Shown in pieces: positions 1 through 12,500 of a DNA stretch of 64,000 bases; position 1 is the stretch's first letter, and every line of letters starts with the position of its first letter. The stretch is taken from positions 75,893 through 139,892 of the forward strand of contig CAJJDP010000079.1 in the NCBI GenBank assembly GCA_905182995.1. The letters are read 5' to 3'. Position numbers and translations under genes: made by a program. The notes under the pieces were generated by a model that searched no databases, was not told where the DNA came from, and saw only the letters and a list, made by a program, of their open reading frames with translations. The DNA comes from Paramecium octaurelia. Its lineage: Eukaryota; Ciliophora; Oligohymenophorea; Peniculida; Parameciidae.

Positions 1-191
1 TTATTTTTCAAATTAAATCATAGGTTTAATCAAACTCTTAGAAAATTCCATAAAGTTAACAACACATAACTAAAATATTTAGGAAGGAATAATGAAATTA
101 TTTTCCGAATGTTATAATTAATATTTTAAGAAAATAATAATATATTATATAAGCACTTAAGATTGAATTAAAAGAAGTTGAAATGTAATTT

Positions 192-1355
192 TCATACCAA
201 TTTCTAAGCACTGATTCTAGTTGGCTCTGTAGCAACACGTTTACCCACATTTGTAAGAGGTGAATTCATCGGGGATTGCATAGGAGAACCAAGCGGAGAT
301 TCAAAGCCATTGTTGAATGAATATCGAAAGGGAGAGCCTAATTTATTTCTCAAAGGAGGTCCTAATGTATTTATTTGAGGAGTTCCTAATCCTGATCTTA
401 ATGGAGAGCCTAAGGGGGACCCTGCTACAAAAGACATAGAGTTAATTGCTTTTTGATCCTGCAAGTTGCTTGAACTCTTGATGATATTGATAGAGAGTTC
501 TTTATATCTATGATATCTCTTAATCCAAGGACTCATTTGTATTTCACTCGTTGTAGGCCTTCGATACGGATCGTTTTCCAACATTTATTTGATCAATGAT
601 TTGCATTCTTCACTAATTCCGAATTTGAAAAACAATTATCCAACCTTTGGAAAGTCATTGTGAAGCATTTCCTATAATATTATTTATTGATGTATACATA
701 TAACACAATTCCCAAACTCCATATGTCTAGTTTTTCATTTTAGACCTTATTTCCCAAAACCTCAGGTGGCATATACTCAAGTGTTCCACAAATTTGAGGA
801 CCAACGTATCCTCCTTAAAGAGATGTGCTCCAAGTGAAATCAGCTAATTTAATTTGATCTTGAGATGTTAAAAGCAAATTTGACAGCTATTTCAATATTC
901 TAAGTTTTTTACCTTTATGTCTCTGTGTAAAATATTCTTTGAATGTAAATATTGGACAGCCTTCAAAATTTGCACAAAATATTGCTAAGCTTTCTCCTCT
1001 CTTAGAGGCCCACTTAACTGTATGTTTGTAAATAGACATCCTCCATTGCAATACTCAAGCAACATATATAAATATTCATTGTCTTCGAAGGCATCGACCA
1101 TTGCAACAATATTTGGATGGGCCAACTTGGATTATATATTAATTTCATTTCTTAAATTGAAAATGTCTGTCTAAGAAAGAGATTTTTTACTAATCTTAAG
1201 AAGTTACTAAAAACATTTACAATTTTAGCAGCGTGATAACTCCCTAAGTTAGCAGCCTTTGCCAATAAAACAACCCCGTAGGCCCCCTTTCCCAAGACTT
1301 TATTATAGACAATATACTTGTCCTTGGCTCCTTGAACTTAAAATTATTCGATCAT
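192..1355 (-). CDS. Aurora-like serine/threonine protein kinase
   Basis: About 361 residues after removing three 26-nt introns (672-697, 887-912, 1195-1220). The kinase core is complete: a glycine loop GKGAYGVV, the AAKI lysine, HRDIK catalytic loop, CGTLEYMPPE activation-segment end, DIWSLGIVLYEML and the RRPT subdomain XI. ADFTWS and CGTLEYMPPE resemble Aurora kinases (DFGWS, CGTLDYLPPE), which act in mitosis and at cilia. Two oddities are seen directly: the DFG glycine is threonine (DFT), and the residue after HRDIK is leucine rather than proline. The C-terminal tail of about 90 residues carries many SP/TP motifs (GSPLGSPL, ESPLGSPM), likely phosphorylation sites. The start is the first ATG after an in-frame upstream TGA. 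Kinase call firm; Aurora assignment is inference. Confidence 0.85.
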
Positions 1356-1772
1356 ATTATAATAATAAATCTTTGTTTAACATCATACTTGTATGATAAA
1401 AATACGTTTTTTATATTTAAATGTCTAAGTTTCATTTTCAATTACCTCAAAGCTGTAACAGAACTCGATAACTCTAATAACGGTTAATCACTCTTTCAGA
1501 TTTGCTTATTATCATTATAAAAGCATATGAATAGAGTGAAAAAATCGATAATTTTGTGTTTGATATATAACAAATACTTGAATTCATTGGTATCGATCTT
1601 ACATATATTAAGCTAAATTGGAAAAAATTTTATCTGCTTAGGTCTATAATTAATTTTGTTATAAAATATGGTTTAAAAAATGAAATTAAAAATTAGAGTT
1701 CTTATGTCTTTACTGAAAGAAGTAAAGGAATGATATAATATATGATAACAATTATTTAAGAAAAAACGAAAT
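1356..1772. other. Intergenic, 5' of the kinase
   Basis: AT-rich spacer between the kinase start and the 3' end of the tubulin-ligase gene. No convincing coding frame or RNA gene was seen. Confidence 0.6.
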
Positions 1773-4077
1773 TCATACTCCTTACTCATACCGTTATTTT
1801 GTATAATTTTATTACATTAAAATGGGAAGTGATTACAATTTATATCCCTTTGGAGGATGCTACAATTTTATACTAAAAACCTTTGGCTTGATAAATGAAC
1901 CATTTTGCATCTACACCTATTATTGATAAGAAATTGAATGCTATTAGATCGGAGGCTGATAATGGGGTTGTGGTTGAAAGTATAACTAGAATTAACATCA
2001 TATGGTTTACTTGTTCTTAATCAATCTATTTGGGTTGTTTATTTTTTTTCCTTATAGAGAACTTCTTCTCATTCTTTGAATCTTGAATTGATTTGATCTA
2101 CATTAATGGAGACAAGTTCGATAAGGAATTCTATTGACTCATTTGAATGATCTAGAAACTTGAATTATCCTATTTGCTTTCTGCTCTTCTAAATTAAATC
2201 AAATCGATAAGCTGTATTTCTGGGATTCTCTTTTCTGCAAAGTTGTACAAGTCTTTTAGCGACTCTGATTAGTGATAATCCTCATAGGTGACAAAATTAT
2301 CTGGTTCAAGCTGAGGTTAGGATTAAATAGGTTCATGCGCATGCTAAAAGGTTTGCTCTGGCTCCTCTTAAGTGACTTCCTAATCAGCCTTTGTATTTTT
2401 AGTAGGGTATAAATTAGTATTGACTTTGCTTTAGACATGCTTATACAATTAGCTTTTCTATGTAAGTATTGGCTTCTGCGAACAGGATTAAGGTTTTGGT
2501 TATTCAGAAATAGTGTCTCTTTTCAAATTCCTCCTTATGTCTAATAAGGCGATAAAAATGTAATGTACTTGCTCCAGTCCAATCTTCGTATAATTTCTAA
2601 GAATGTTGTAAGAATTCTTCATAGGATTTATCACATGGATATATCAATTCAAAGTCCCCTTTATTCTTACATTCATACTCGTCTCTTTCTTTCTACGCTT
2701 GCAACTTCAATACTCGCTTTTCCTCAAATGATAATTTAGCCTTTTTCCCAGTAAGTACTCGTTTTTGCATTTGATCCTTCGTCTATGAGATGATTTCATT
2801 CTTTGTTTTCACATTGATATTCATTAAAGTAATGGCATCTCGTATGAGATTCTTTTTAATGTAAGAATCTAGAGGAGTGTCAGTTGTAAAGCTAGGCGTG
2901 TGATTGACTTCCAATAAATATGGTTTAAGTGAACTATCTATTAATATGTCAAAACCAAGAATTTCAAAGCACATATTGTTTGCATAATTTTCAACCTGCG
3001 TGTAATTTTATTATAAAATTGGTTGAACAGCACAAAAGGTCTTAATAATTAAATCCTTGATGTCACTCAATAATTAATCTACATTTTATTTCTATATAAT
3101 TTGTTATTATTTTTACTTGAATTCTTAGCAACTCAAAAACACTAGTCATACTTCTTTTATGTCCAACATCCATCTTCTTTTCGTCTTCATTAAATACAAA
3201 ATTTGGGTTGTCTTTATTTATTGCATAATTCGTCAGATGCATACAAACATCATCAAGATTAGTCGAATGAGGGGAGGAGTATTATGAGGTAGCAAAACGA
3301 GCCAACCCTTCTTTATACAAGTAGATCCTAAGGGGATCACACCCACAAATCATGACGTACATTCTTAGGTCAAACTTTAATCCATCAATCAATAATGGCT
3401 TATGAATATACCTTTACGCAACATAATGTTCTTGGGGGTTAATCTAATCTATAGAGCGAGTCAAAAATATCCCTTTTGTATTTAATCAATTAGATACCTT
3501 TTCCTTAACAAGAGGCTTCAGGTTTTACAATGAAGGTCTTTGCTTTGCCCTTCTGGAACTAAGCCTTGAAATCGCCGTATTCACTTGGCAGCATCCAAGT
3601 TCTTGGATAAAAGTCGTATTCATCTGGATATTATTTTTGCATTTTATTGAGATTACGACCCAAGTGGTTTTTCCTTGCCAGAGAATACATACCTGGAAAA
3701 TGATTGATTCTTTAATGAGCTTATCATAGAAATTAGATTAATACGTTGCATTTTGGAGAGTGTTTCAGGCAGGACAGCATTGTCAGTCCAACAAAAGTCC
3801 CAATTGTTGTTTTCTAGATAAGGAACATAAGACAATTTGAACTTATAAATCATTTTTCCAACAAATTTAACTACAGGATACTAAGTGTCTATTTAATTAT
3901 GTCCTGAATACCTGAAACATTCATTATTAACTTCTTGCTAGAATTTACAACTTTCTTCTTCTTCTTTTTTACTTATATTTGTTCTTCTTCGCTTTCAGAG
4001 TCGTGTGAGACATCATCCTCATCTGCATCACTATCTTCGAAATCTCCATTAAATGGCATTTCTTTATCCTGCTTCAT
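1773..4077 (-). CDS. Tubulin-tyrosine-ligase-like (TTLL) polyglutamylase
   Basis: About 717 residues from seven exons (introns 1986-2010, 2541-2568, 3092-3116, 3473-3497, 3720-3744, 3889-3911). The TTL ATP-grasp domain is clear: [45 protein letters not shown] and [12 protein letters not shown] followed by [18 protein letters not shown] and the conserved VNHTPSF resemble glutamylating TTLLs such as TTLL6; such enzymes add glutamate side chains to tubulin in cilia and basal bodies. The N-terminus is acidic then lysine-rich; the C-terminal 200 residues are Q/S-rich and unlike known domains. The start lies 32 bp from the divergent start of the next gene. The frame is whole only with all six introns removed, which supports the model. 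Confidence 0.9.
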
Positions 4078-4109
4078 TTTTTTTATATACAGTTATTAAA
4101 ATAATAATT

Positions 4110-5281
4110 ATGCTTTCAGAACCCTTTGTATTGTTAAAGAATTATCGCCAATAATAGGATGCCTCAAAATCATCGCAAAAGAAGAAACTGATTCCCATCC
4201 AAAAAAAACTAGTTAAGAAGACTCCCAAATCGAAACCATCAGTAATTGAAAAAGATAGAAATCCCTAATGGAGCCAAATTTAGACTTAATAACAAATAGA
4301 ACCAATAATTCAAATCCAATAATATTCGGATGATAATATAAACCAAGATCAGTACTCGCCTCTTCTCTTTAATGAGTTCAAATTCAATTTAAATGACCCC
4401 TATTGTGAAAACATAAACCTATCCGATGATGTATTTGGAATATGAGATGGTAAATAGTCCCACTTCAAAAACAATGCAGAATGAATTAATATATTAAGAT
4501 TTATCAATTTGTTCCTTTTTGTTCCTAAAAATACCTTATTTAAAAATCCTCAATTCTTTAATAAAACCCCTTAATATCTGTGCGCCTAAAGTTGAAATCC
4601 CTGTTGAACCTTAGAAATTGGATTTGTTCAAAAATCTGGATACTCATTTTAAAGTATACTCATGAATTGTTGAGGGAAGAAGATTTTAAGGTGTAAAGCT
4701 GGATAAATCTTATTATTCTCAGAAATTCTAGGAAAAATTCGATTAATAATTTAATTAATAGTTAATAGCAAAGCTAATTAAATGAGCAATCATTGATTCT
4801 TTATTGAATTATTCTTAATCAAATCCCTAATTTTATCATTTAAATGGATTTCTGTTCACTTAGTATTCTACTCATCATGATGGATCTTGTGTACTTAGAA
4901 ATCTCATTACTTTCTCTGAAATTATTTTATTGGCAATTGAGTAATCAATTATAATTAGAAAACTAGAATGTTCATTTTTTCAATAAAACTTTGATCTCTA
5001 AAATCCATTTTATAATATTTATAAATTTTAAAAGTTGGTTGTATTTCTACATAGGGTAATGTTTGGGATTAATAAAGTGAAAGAGTTCAATACTGTATTC
5101 AAAAGGTTAAAGTGATAAAAACAGGATGAAGAAGGATTCATAATAGGATTGGATATTGATTTTACAGGGTTATTGAGATGCAATAATACGATCAAGAGGA
5201 TTGGGAATTTATGAAGGAGTTATAAACTGGAGTGGAAATGTGAGAGATGAGTTGAATTAATAATATATAGCATAGTTATGA
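4110..5281 (+). CDS. Hypothetical protein, intron-rich
   Basis: Not recognised. The best model is about 334 residues with six introns: 4352-4376, near 4654-4679, near 4690-4721, near 4759-4784, and two more near 5082-5111 and 5168-5195. A lysine/glutamine-rich basic N-terminus (QKKKLIPIQKKLVKK) is followed by hydrophobic segments, a PKVEIPVEPQKLDLF stretch and a tail with GFIIGLDIDFTG and IYEGVINWSG. Exon frames are individually convincing in composition, but several junctions in the middle have alternatives (21, 26 or 29 nt for the second intron), so internal exon ends are approximate. An independent short gene could begin near 4844. Divergently transcribed from the TTLL gene. Confidence 0.55.
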
Positions 5282-5322
5282 AAATTTGAGATATAAATTA
5301 AATCTTTTTTTTTAAAAGTATT

Positions 5323-5911
5323 ATGATCATCTAGGTGGGTCACCTTAATGGAGAGGTGAGAACATATAATTTGGCAGATTAAAGCACTGCTAATGAATTA
5401 ATGAATGTGTTGAACTCCGAATTAGCATGTGAAGTTCAATTGGTTTAAAGTGGTGAATTAGTGAATGCATCATCGATTTTGGCTGGAGACAGAATCTATT
5501 ATGTCACAGTTGATGCAGAAGGAGGAAAGAAAAAGAAGAAGAAGAAGAAGAATTTCGCAAAGCCCAAGAAGAAGAAGCATAGACACCGAAAAGTTAAGTT
5601 GGCTACTCTTAAATTGTACAATGTTGACAACAAAGGAGTAGTTTAGAGATCACACAAATAATGTCCTTAATGTCCATAAGGTGTGTACATGGCTAAACAC
5701 TTTGACAGACATTACTGTGGAACTTGTCACCAAACCTTTAGAATGGATGAGGCAACAGTAATTTTTTAATTTGATTTTTAAGATTAAAGCCAACTTGGAA
5801 GCAATCAAAAAATAACAAGCTGCCAAGGCTGCAGCTGCTGCGGCTGCTGCTCCTGCTGGTGGTGCTGCCGATAAGGGAGCTGCTGGAGGAAAAAAGGGCA
5901 AGAAGAAGTGA
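5323..5911 (+). CDS. Ubiquitin-like leader fused to ribosomal protein eS31 (S27a)
   Basis: About 187 residues, one 25-nt intron (5758-5782). Residues 1-68 form a degenerate ubiquitin-like domain ending in Gly-Gly, where the ribosomal protein is normally released. It has no lysine at all, and is shorter than the 76 residues of ubiquitin. Next comes a lysine run, then the eS31 zinc ribbon: QCPQCPYGVYMAKHFDRHYC and GTCHQTF give C-x2-C...C-x2-C. After the zinc ribbon there is an Ala/Gly-rich, lysine-ending extension (AAAAAAAPAGGAADKG, GKKGKKK) not typical of animal eS31. eS31 sits in the head/beak of the 40S subunit. The stop is TGA. Confidence 0.93.
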
Positions 5912-5936
5912 CATATATTTAGTATATTAATAAATA

Positions 5937-7624
5937 ATGCAATTAAATCCATCAAATTCGACATTATATTCAGGGGATAGGGATAGTAGTCTAATTCCAT
6001 CGATTCCCACTATTGGGTCCAACATTTAATCACCCATAGATCACTCTTCTCCAGAGATGCGTTTGCTGTGTTTTGCTTAATCCAATGATCTCGAGCAATT
6101 TTCCAATTTGTTAAGATCTGGACTATTTGATTTATCTGCTCTTTAGAACTCCAAAAGGTTTACTTCTCTTCATTTCGCTTGTTTCAATAACAGTTTTCAA
6201 ATGTGCGAACTGATAATCAACCATTAGGACAGGAGAGAGAGAAGTTAGCAGAATATGGAGAATTTTATCAATTCTACAACTAATGATGGATTTACAGCTG
6301 TGCATTTCGCAGCATTTCGAGGGAATGTGTAAATATTGACCCTTTTGAAATTAAAAGGAGCCAACCTAAAAGCTACGAATAAATAAGGTTTGAATATTAT
6401 GCACATAGCCGCATAAGGTGATCAGCCTAATAGTATTGTATTTGCACTTGTGAATGGAATTTAATTGACTGATTTAGATCTCAATGGAGGTTCTGCATTG
6501 CATTGGGCATGCTTTTATGGTTAAGAGCACTCTGTGAATTATTTGTTGCCATTGATAGAAAAAAAAAAACCATATTATCCATTGAACTCTCTTGATTGTC
6601 ATTAGCTTACACCTTTGCATTTGGCTGTTTAAAGTGGGAATACCAAACTAGTTAAAAAGTTGCTGATCTATGGGGCTGATAAAACAATTAAAGGGAATGC
6701 AAATAAAACACCAGCTGATTTAGCATAGGAGAATGATTTCAAGAATATTTACAATATGCTGACAAAGGAGCGTGGCCTTCTGATCACATACTTTAATTTG
6801 AAGTAAGGAATAAAGAGAGTAAGAAAAAATGGAATAGAATTAATGAGATTCGGAGGATTCATGATTTTTCTTTTGCTCTCTTATTTTTTATATATGGTCG
6901 ATGATTTCACACCCTTAATCTCCGATTACGTACTATTTGGACTAACTTTGCTCTTCTTTATTTTCATCGTTTGTTCTAATCCTGGCTATTAAATCCGAAG
7001 AAAGGAACCATTATATACCTTGATAACAACATATGATCATTAAGATGTGTGTCCAATTTGCAACGTTGTGAAGTTGCCAAGGAGTAAACATTGCGACATT
7101 TGTCAACGATGTGTTTTAGTTTACGATCATCATTGTCCTTGGATCAATAATTGCGTAAAAAATCCAATATATACTAGGTTGGCGCAGAAAATCATTTGAT
7201 TTTTATGACTTTTCTAGTGTCTTTGGATACCTCCCTCATATATGCTCTAGTCAATACAATCAGACAGTGTTTCATTGGAAACAAGAGCGAATTAGAGTTC
7301 TTTGATGAACAATTCATATTTTGGACAACCTTAATTTTAAATATCTTCATCGAAGTTATCTTTGTAGTTGGGATTACAGTCCTCCTTGTGACTTAACTTT
7401 AAAACATTTTTCTGGGTCAAACTACATTTGAGCGATTTGCAGCACAAAATCAAACATCCACTATTAAATCAGTTATGACCAATTCAAATAAGAATTCTTC
7501 AGTTGAAGATGAATTACTCCCTCCTAAAAAAGATAGATTTGTTTAATGTTCATGCAAAAATTTACTAAACTTCTTTTCAAATGGAGTCACATATAGAAAA
7601 AAAGAATAAGCAATCAAAATTTGA
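5937..7624 (+). CDS. Ankyrin-repeat DHHC palmitoyltransferase
   Basis: About 554 residues, one 23-nt intron (7155-7177) inside the catalytic domain. Residues 60-280 contain ankyrin repeats ([41 protein letters not shown]). A membrane pair follows, then the DHHC cysteine-rich domain: [21 protein letters not shown] and [12 protein letters not shown], with the catalytic cysteine in DHHC. Two more membrane segments lie downstream. The order ankyrin-TM-DHHC-TM matches yeast Akr1 and animal ZDHHC13/17, which S-acylate proteins at Golgi and plasma membrane. Starts 25 bp after the eS31 stop, same strand. Confidence 0.93.
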
Positions 7625-7701
7625 TGATCAATAGTTTTGTATTTTTAGTCATTAATATTATTTATTATAAACTACAAGATTATAAGCTAACTCAATTTAT
7701 T

Positions 7702-8058
7702 TCATATTTCTTGAAAAAAGGCTGGGTTAAATTATAAAATCGATTGTTGACTTTCGAATTGCAGTACAAATGTGTCGATAGTCCAATTACTGCCACATAA
7801 CCCACCTGCATCCATTTGGAGTTCTATCTAAACAACGCGTAATTAGTGCTTAAAGCTATCATGCAGGGCAGTGCAAGCGCATACGTAAAGTGCAAGTATT
7901 GTCTGAATATGTATTTGGAATTGTTCTTACTTTTCTTCGTAAATTGTGTTTAAAAATATCGTATCCTCCTCACTTAGATCCTTGTGATATAATAAACGAA
8001 TTAGCTTTTTCTCCTTCAATCCTAATTTGAGCAATCTGTCTTTTTGCACTCTAGACAT
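7702..8058 (-). CDS. Hypothetical protein
   Basis: Single exon of 118 residues from ATG to TGA. Basic N-terminus (MSRVQKDRLLKLGLKEKK), a helical acidic middle, then a cysteine-containing segment (ALYVCACTALHDSF). No family recognised. Convergent with the DHHC gene, whose stop is 77 bp away. Confidence 0.6.
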
Positions 8059-8138
8059 TCTATTCAATAATTAAATTTATATAAAACAATTATAAGCTAA
8101 AATCAATTTCTTTATATACATTATTATTAAAATGCAAT

Positions 8139-8404
8139 TCATAATTTATAATCTAAGTAAAATTATATTTGTAACTAACTTTTCCATTATTTCCTTCTTG
8201 AGTCATTACTAAATCAATCATGAGTTTGTTCTCTCTTTTGTGCCATTGCTTGTTTTTAATTGGACCCAATATTTCGATGAAATAATACGTATTGATTGTT
8301 ATGATTGAATGTGGAAATGTATAACCTTGCAATTTTAATGATATTATTCGGATTAATGTTACATACAAAGATTTAATTCGAAATTCATTTTTGTTGAGGG
8401 TCAT
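8139..8404 (-). CDS. Small hypothetical protein
   Basis: About 80 residues if a 23-nt intron (8153-8175) is removed; otherwise the frame runs on into AT-rich spacer. Begins MTLNKNEFRIKSLYV and contains GYTFPHSIITINTYYFIEIL. Not recognised. Its start lies 17 bp from the divergent Myb gene start, so it may instead be upstream sequence of that gene. Confidence 0.4.
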
Positions 8405-8421
8405 TTATATTAATAAAAAAT

Positions 8422-9491
8422 ATGAGTAGACGAAGAGTAAACTCCAAGTATTCAAATTCTTCATATAAATAGGTCCCCAACTGTAAACAAGTAGATTAGG
8501 AAACATAGTAAGGATTCAGATTCAAGTTCTTCAGAAAGGAGGTATGGAAAATTTTGGAAACCCAATGAGGATGCACTTTTGATTGAATTGCACTCTAAAT
8601 ACAATGGCAACTGGCGTTTAATAGCAGAAGAAATCCCTGGGAGGAACTTAAGTCAATGTTAACAACGGTGGAAACGCATTAATCCAAATAAGGTAGAATT
8701 TGAAAGATGATATATGTCTAGACTAAATTACGTAAGTAGTGGAGTGATGAAGAGGACAATCGTGTGATTCTGTTTGTTCAATAATATGGTCGGAATTGGA
8801 AAGTTATTGAAGGATTTATGGAAGGCAGATCGAGTAAATAGATCAGGGAACGATTTTTAAATAATTTGGATCCCGAGATCAATCATTAAAAATTCACGGC
8901 TATGGAAGATAAAATAATTTTAGAATAGTATCGGATATATGGACCAAAATGGAGTGAGATTGCAAAGATGTTGGATAGAAGACCAGTAATGAAGTTGTTA
9001 TAATATAGGAAAATTAAGTGAAGAATAGATTTTATTCGTTTATTAAGAGAGTGCACATGTTGGAAGAGAGATCGGATGATGATGACGACGATGGGGATTC
9101 TTCGTTTTCTGAATAACCCAACATTCCACAACCTATTCCAATTTATCATCCTTTAGAGACTATTTAATCAATCAAGGAGGAACATGACAATACTAAGAAT
9201 GATTCGATGAGGAATGATTCATTTATGAATATTCAGAATCGGACTCCATCAAATAGAATTCAACCTTCAATTAATTTAATTTAGGGATTGGATTCTTTTG
9301 ATTCAAAACAATTCGAAGGCATCCATTCCTAAGACATTTCTCCATTCCACCAGAGAAGAATACTTATGGACTACAGTCCTATTAATTTTGAGTATGCTCA
9401 TCATCATCATCCAAATTTCGATATTGTGTAAGAGGATGTGAAGGAATTGAGGAATTAGATAGAATGTATTAGCTTAGAAAAGATCAATTGA
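8422..9491 (+). CDS. Myb-like DNA-binding protein with three Myb repeats
   Basis: About 330 residues, three introns (8448-8472, 8693-8721, 8986-9008). Three tandem Myb/SANT repeats carry the spaced tryptophans: FWKPNEDALLIELH...NWRLIAEEIPGR...QCQQRWKRI; WSDEEDNRVILFVQQYGRNWKVI...QIRERFLNNL; then TAMEDKIILEQYRIYGPKWSEIAKML...VKNRFYSFIKR. This is the R1R2R3 layout of c-Myb/CDC5-type factors. The remainder is an acidic D-run and an N/S/Q-rich tail with HHHH. Predicted nuclear transcription factor; target genes cannot be read from the sequence. Confidence 0.92.
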
Positions 9492-9572
9492 TATATTTAT
9501 TTATTTATTCCTTTTAGCAGAAATGATGCTTATTTTATCAGATTTATTTTAAATTCAATTTACATAAATAAA

Positions 9573-12500
9573 ATGAAAACTCGCGGGTAGAAATCAGAAC
9601 CACACTATGCATACCATTACAAGAAAGATTAAATATTGGGATAGAGCGAAAAGGGCAAGCCACTCTTGTACAAGGTAGTTGAGGATATGAAAACCAATGA
9701 TCATAGATCCTAATTGCGAGTTGTTAAACTTGAATAATAAGAGAAGTTGAAGGATGGCAAAGTAGTTTATAAAGAGTCTGAAGAACTTCTATTGCCTGTA
9801 AAAGAACGCACGTAAAAATATTCCATTTATTATAGTAAAGTTGTTGAAGATGTGGAAGTAAAATCCACAAAACCAAATCCAAGAAGTAAGACAGCTGTTA
9901 CCTTTTTTACTTTCCCCCAGGACACACTTTAAGATATTGCTAAAAATATTAAAGAGCTTCCCGCCAACACAAAACAATAAAAAAAATAAGTGAGCTCAGA
10001 GAGTGAAGATGAAGAAGAAGATGAAGAGTAAGAAGAAGAGCCACCAAAAAAATACACCATGAAAAAGGGCTAAAAGAAACAAGTGGAAATTTAACAAGAC
10101 AAAAAGGAAGTGAAAAGTAAGATACGAAAGTAGCCATAAAAGGAAGAAAGTGAAGAAGAAGAAGAAGAAGAGGAGGAAGAAGAAGAAGAAGTAGTAGTCA
10201 AACCTCCCAAAAAAGATTCTGTGTAAAAATTACATAAAACTAAAATTGAAAGTCCTAAAAATCAAAATGATGCTAAAATCAAGAAGAAAAAAGTGTAAAA
10301 ATAATAAAAGCAGCATCAGGAGCATGAAAGTGATTAAGATGAAGAAGATGAAGAAGAAGAATCATAGGTTGTTGAAGTAGCCAAAAAAAAACAAAATAAA
10401 AATCCACAAGTAATCTAAAAGGTTTAGGATACTTCTTTTATTAAAAAGGAAGTGAAGTAAAAAGGTAAATCACAGTCCCAATAAGAGGAAGACGATGAAG
10501 ATGAAGAAGCAGAAGAATAATCTGTATCCTAATCATTTTCTGTTGATAGCAAACGCAAGAAAGGAGGTAAAACTAGTTCATCTAAAAAATAAAAAACTTA
10601 ATCTTCATAACAAAACAAGTTTATCAAAGGAAAAATTAATCCTAGTTACAGAGAGCTAAGGAATATTAGTGATCAATTAGAAGGATCAAATTCGAAATTC
10701 CACGATTATACTAGCATCATTATGAACAATAAAGAATTGATTCGAGCTGCTAAAACAGGCAACAAAAAATTATTAGAAGATATATTTGCCAATTCTCTTA
10801 GGATTAGTAATCTCTTCTAGAGATGGGGTCCTGAAAATGAAATCAATGCGTTAGAACTGATTTTTTTAAGATAAGATAAGGAAATGCTCTTGTCATTCAT
10901 TAAATCTATGGGTAAAGTTAAATTAGGAGTGACTCAGAATTGCTCCTTGAAAGAAGTGAATACTGGTTACAATGACTAATATGCTTATGGAACCAGAACT
11001 AGAAAAGTTGCTATGAGTAGAGGTGGTAGAGAAGGCAATAATGCATTTGTTTATGATTTAAATTAAGATAATACTTTTGGTCGTTATCAAATTGAGAGGT
11101 TAATGAAAATTGAAACTGATCCTGAATTTTTTGGTTTAATGATAGCACAATTGGGAAATGAGTATTAATTTTTTGAGATGATAGCAATTGCAGTCAGATG
11201 TGGTAATTGGAGAACTGCTGGTTATTTGGTTTAAAAAGCTTTGGAGAAAGGTCACATGTATGGGTTTAATTAAGTACATGTTGATGTTCTCAATCATACT
11301 AATGCCAGCCGCATTGGGAATATCAAAAAAGTATCTGCTACTAAAAAAACAGTTGGAATGTATTTGATAACACCTGTTCATTGTGCAGCCATCAATCCTA
11401 ATCATGCTTGCTTAAAAAGATTAGTTGAAATTTCATAAGAATTTAATATCTTAGATGAAATTCACAGAAAACCTGTTCATTATGCTGCTGTTTCATAAAC
11501 AAGTGATTGTTTAAAGTATTTATTGGAAAACGGAATTGATGTTAGAGAAGGAGATCGATTAAAGAATACTCCTCTAATGCTTGCTGCTTAGTATGGGAGA
11601 ACACATAATATTGAACTCTTAGCTTCTAGTAATATTGGTGGGAAGAATAGGGAAGGAAATGCAGCAATCCATTTAGCTTGTTTTGGAGGTCATGTCGAAA
11701 CGGTCAAAGCACTCTTGTCGTTTGGAGCATAGATTAATTAGCCTGGTTAAAATAGAATGACTCCATTAATAATTGCCAGTGCCTATGGTCACTATGATCT
11801 AGTTAAGTACTTGATTGATTAAGGAGCTAAAGTGATTAGCAAGGACAAATTTGGGAGGTCGGCTTGTGTGATGGCAGCTAGAAATGGTAATGTTAAGATT
11901 TTATCTCTTCTTCTCTATCATGGAGCTGAATTCAATATGCCTGATTCATCAAAAAATACTCCTCTTCATTATGCTGCTGCATACGGATTTCCTGAGTGCA
12001 TTGAAGAATTGATGAAGGCTGGAGCAGATTAGAATTTGCCAAATTCATGGAAATTGACCCCATTATCAGTTGCATTATAAAAAAACCATTTGGGTGTAGT
12101 TAAGACTCTATTAAATTATCCAAGCACAGATGTTAATTGCAAGGATGACGAGGGGAGAACCTTAATTTCTTCTAGTTTAAGCAGATTCACTGCAGACTCT
12201 TTTGAATATATGAAATACTTGATTCTTGAGAAAAATGCGAATGTGAAAATAGCTGATTTACAGGATAAAACTCCACTTCATTATGCTGTATAGATTTCAA
12301 GGAAAAATGTTAAGTAGTACTACTTGAAATGGAATGAAATGATGAAAGCTGAGAGGAGAGACATTAAAAATAATTATGAAAAACTATTAGAAAGATTAAT
12401 CGAATTATTAATCAATGCTGGTTCAGATGTCAACATTCCAGATGCAAATGGTTAGACTCCATTTGTATAAGCATTAATGAGCCAGAATTTTAAAACAGCC

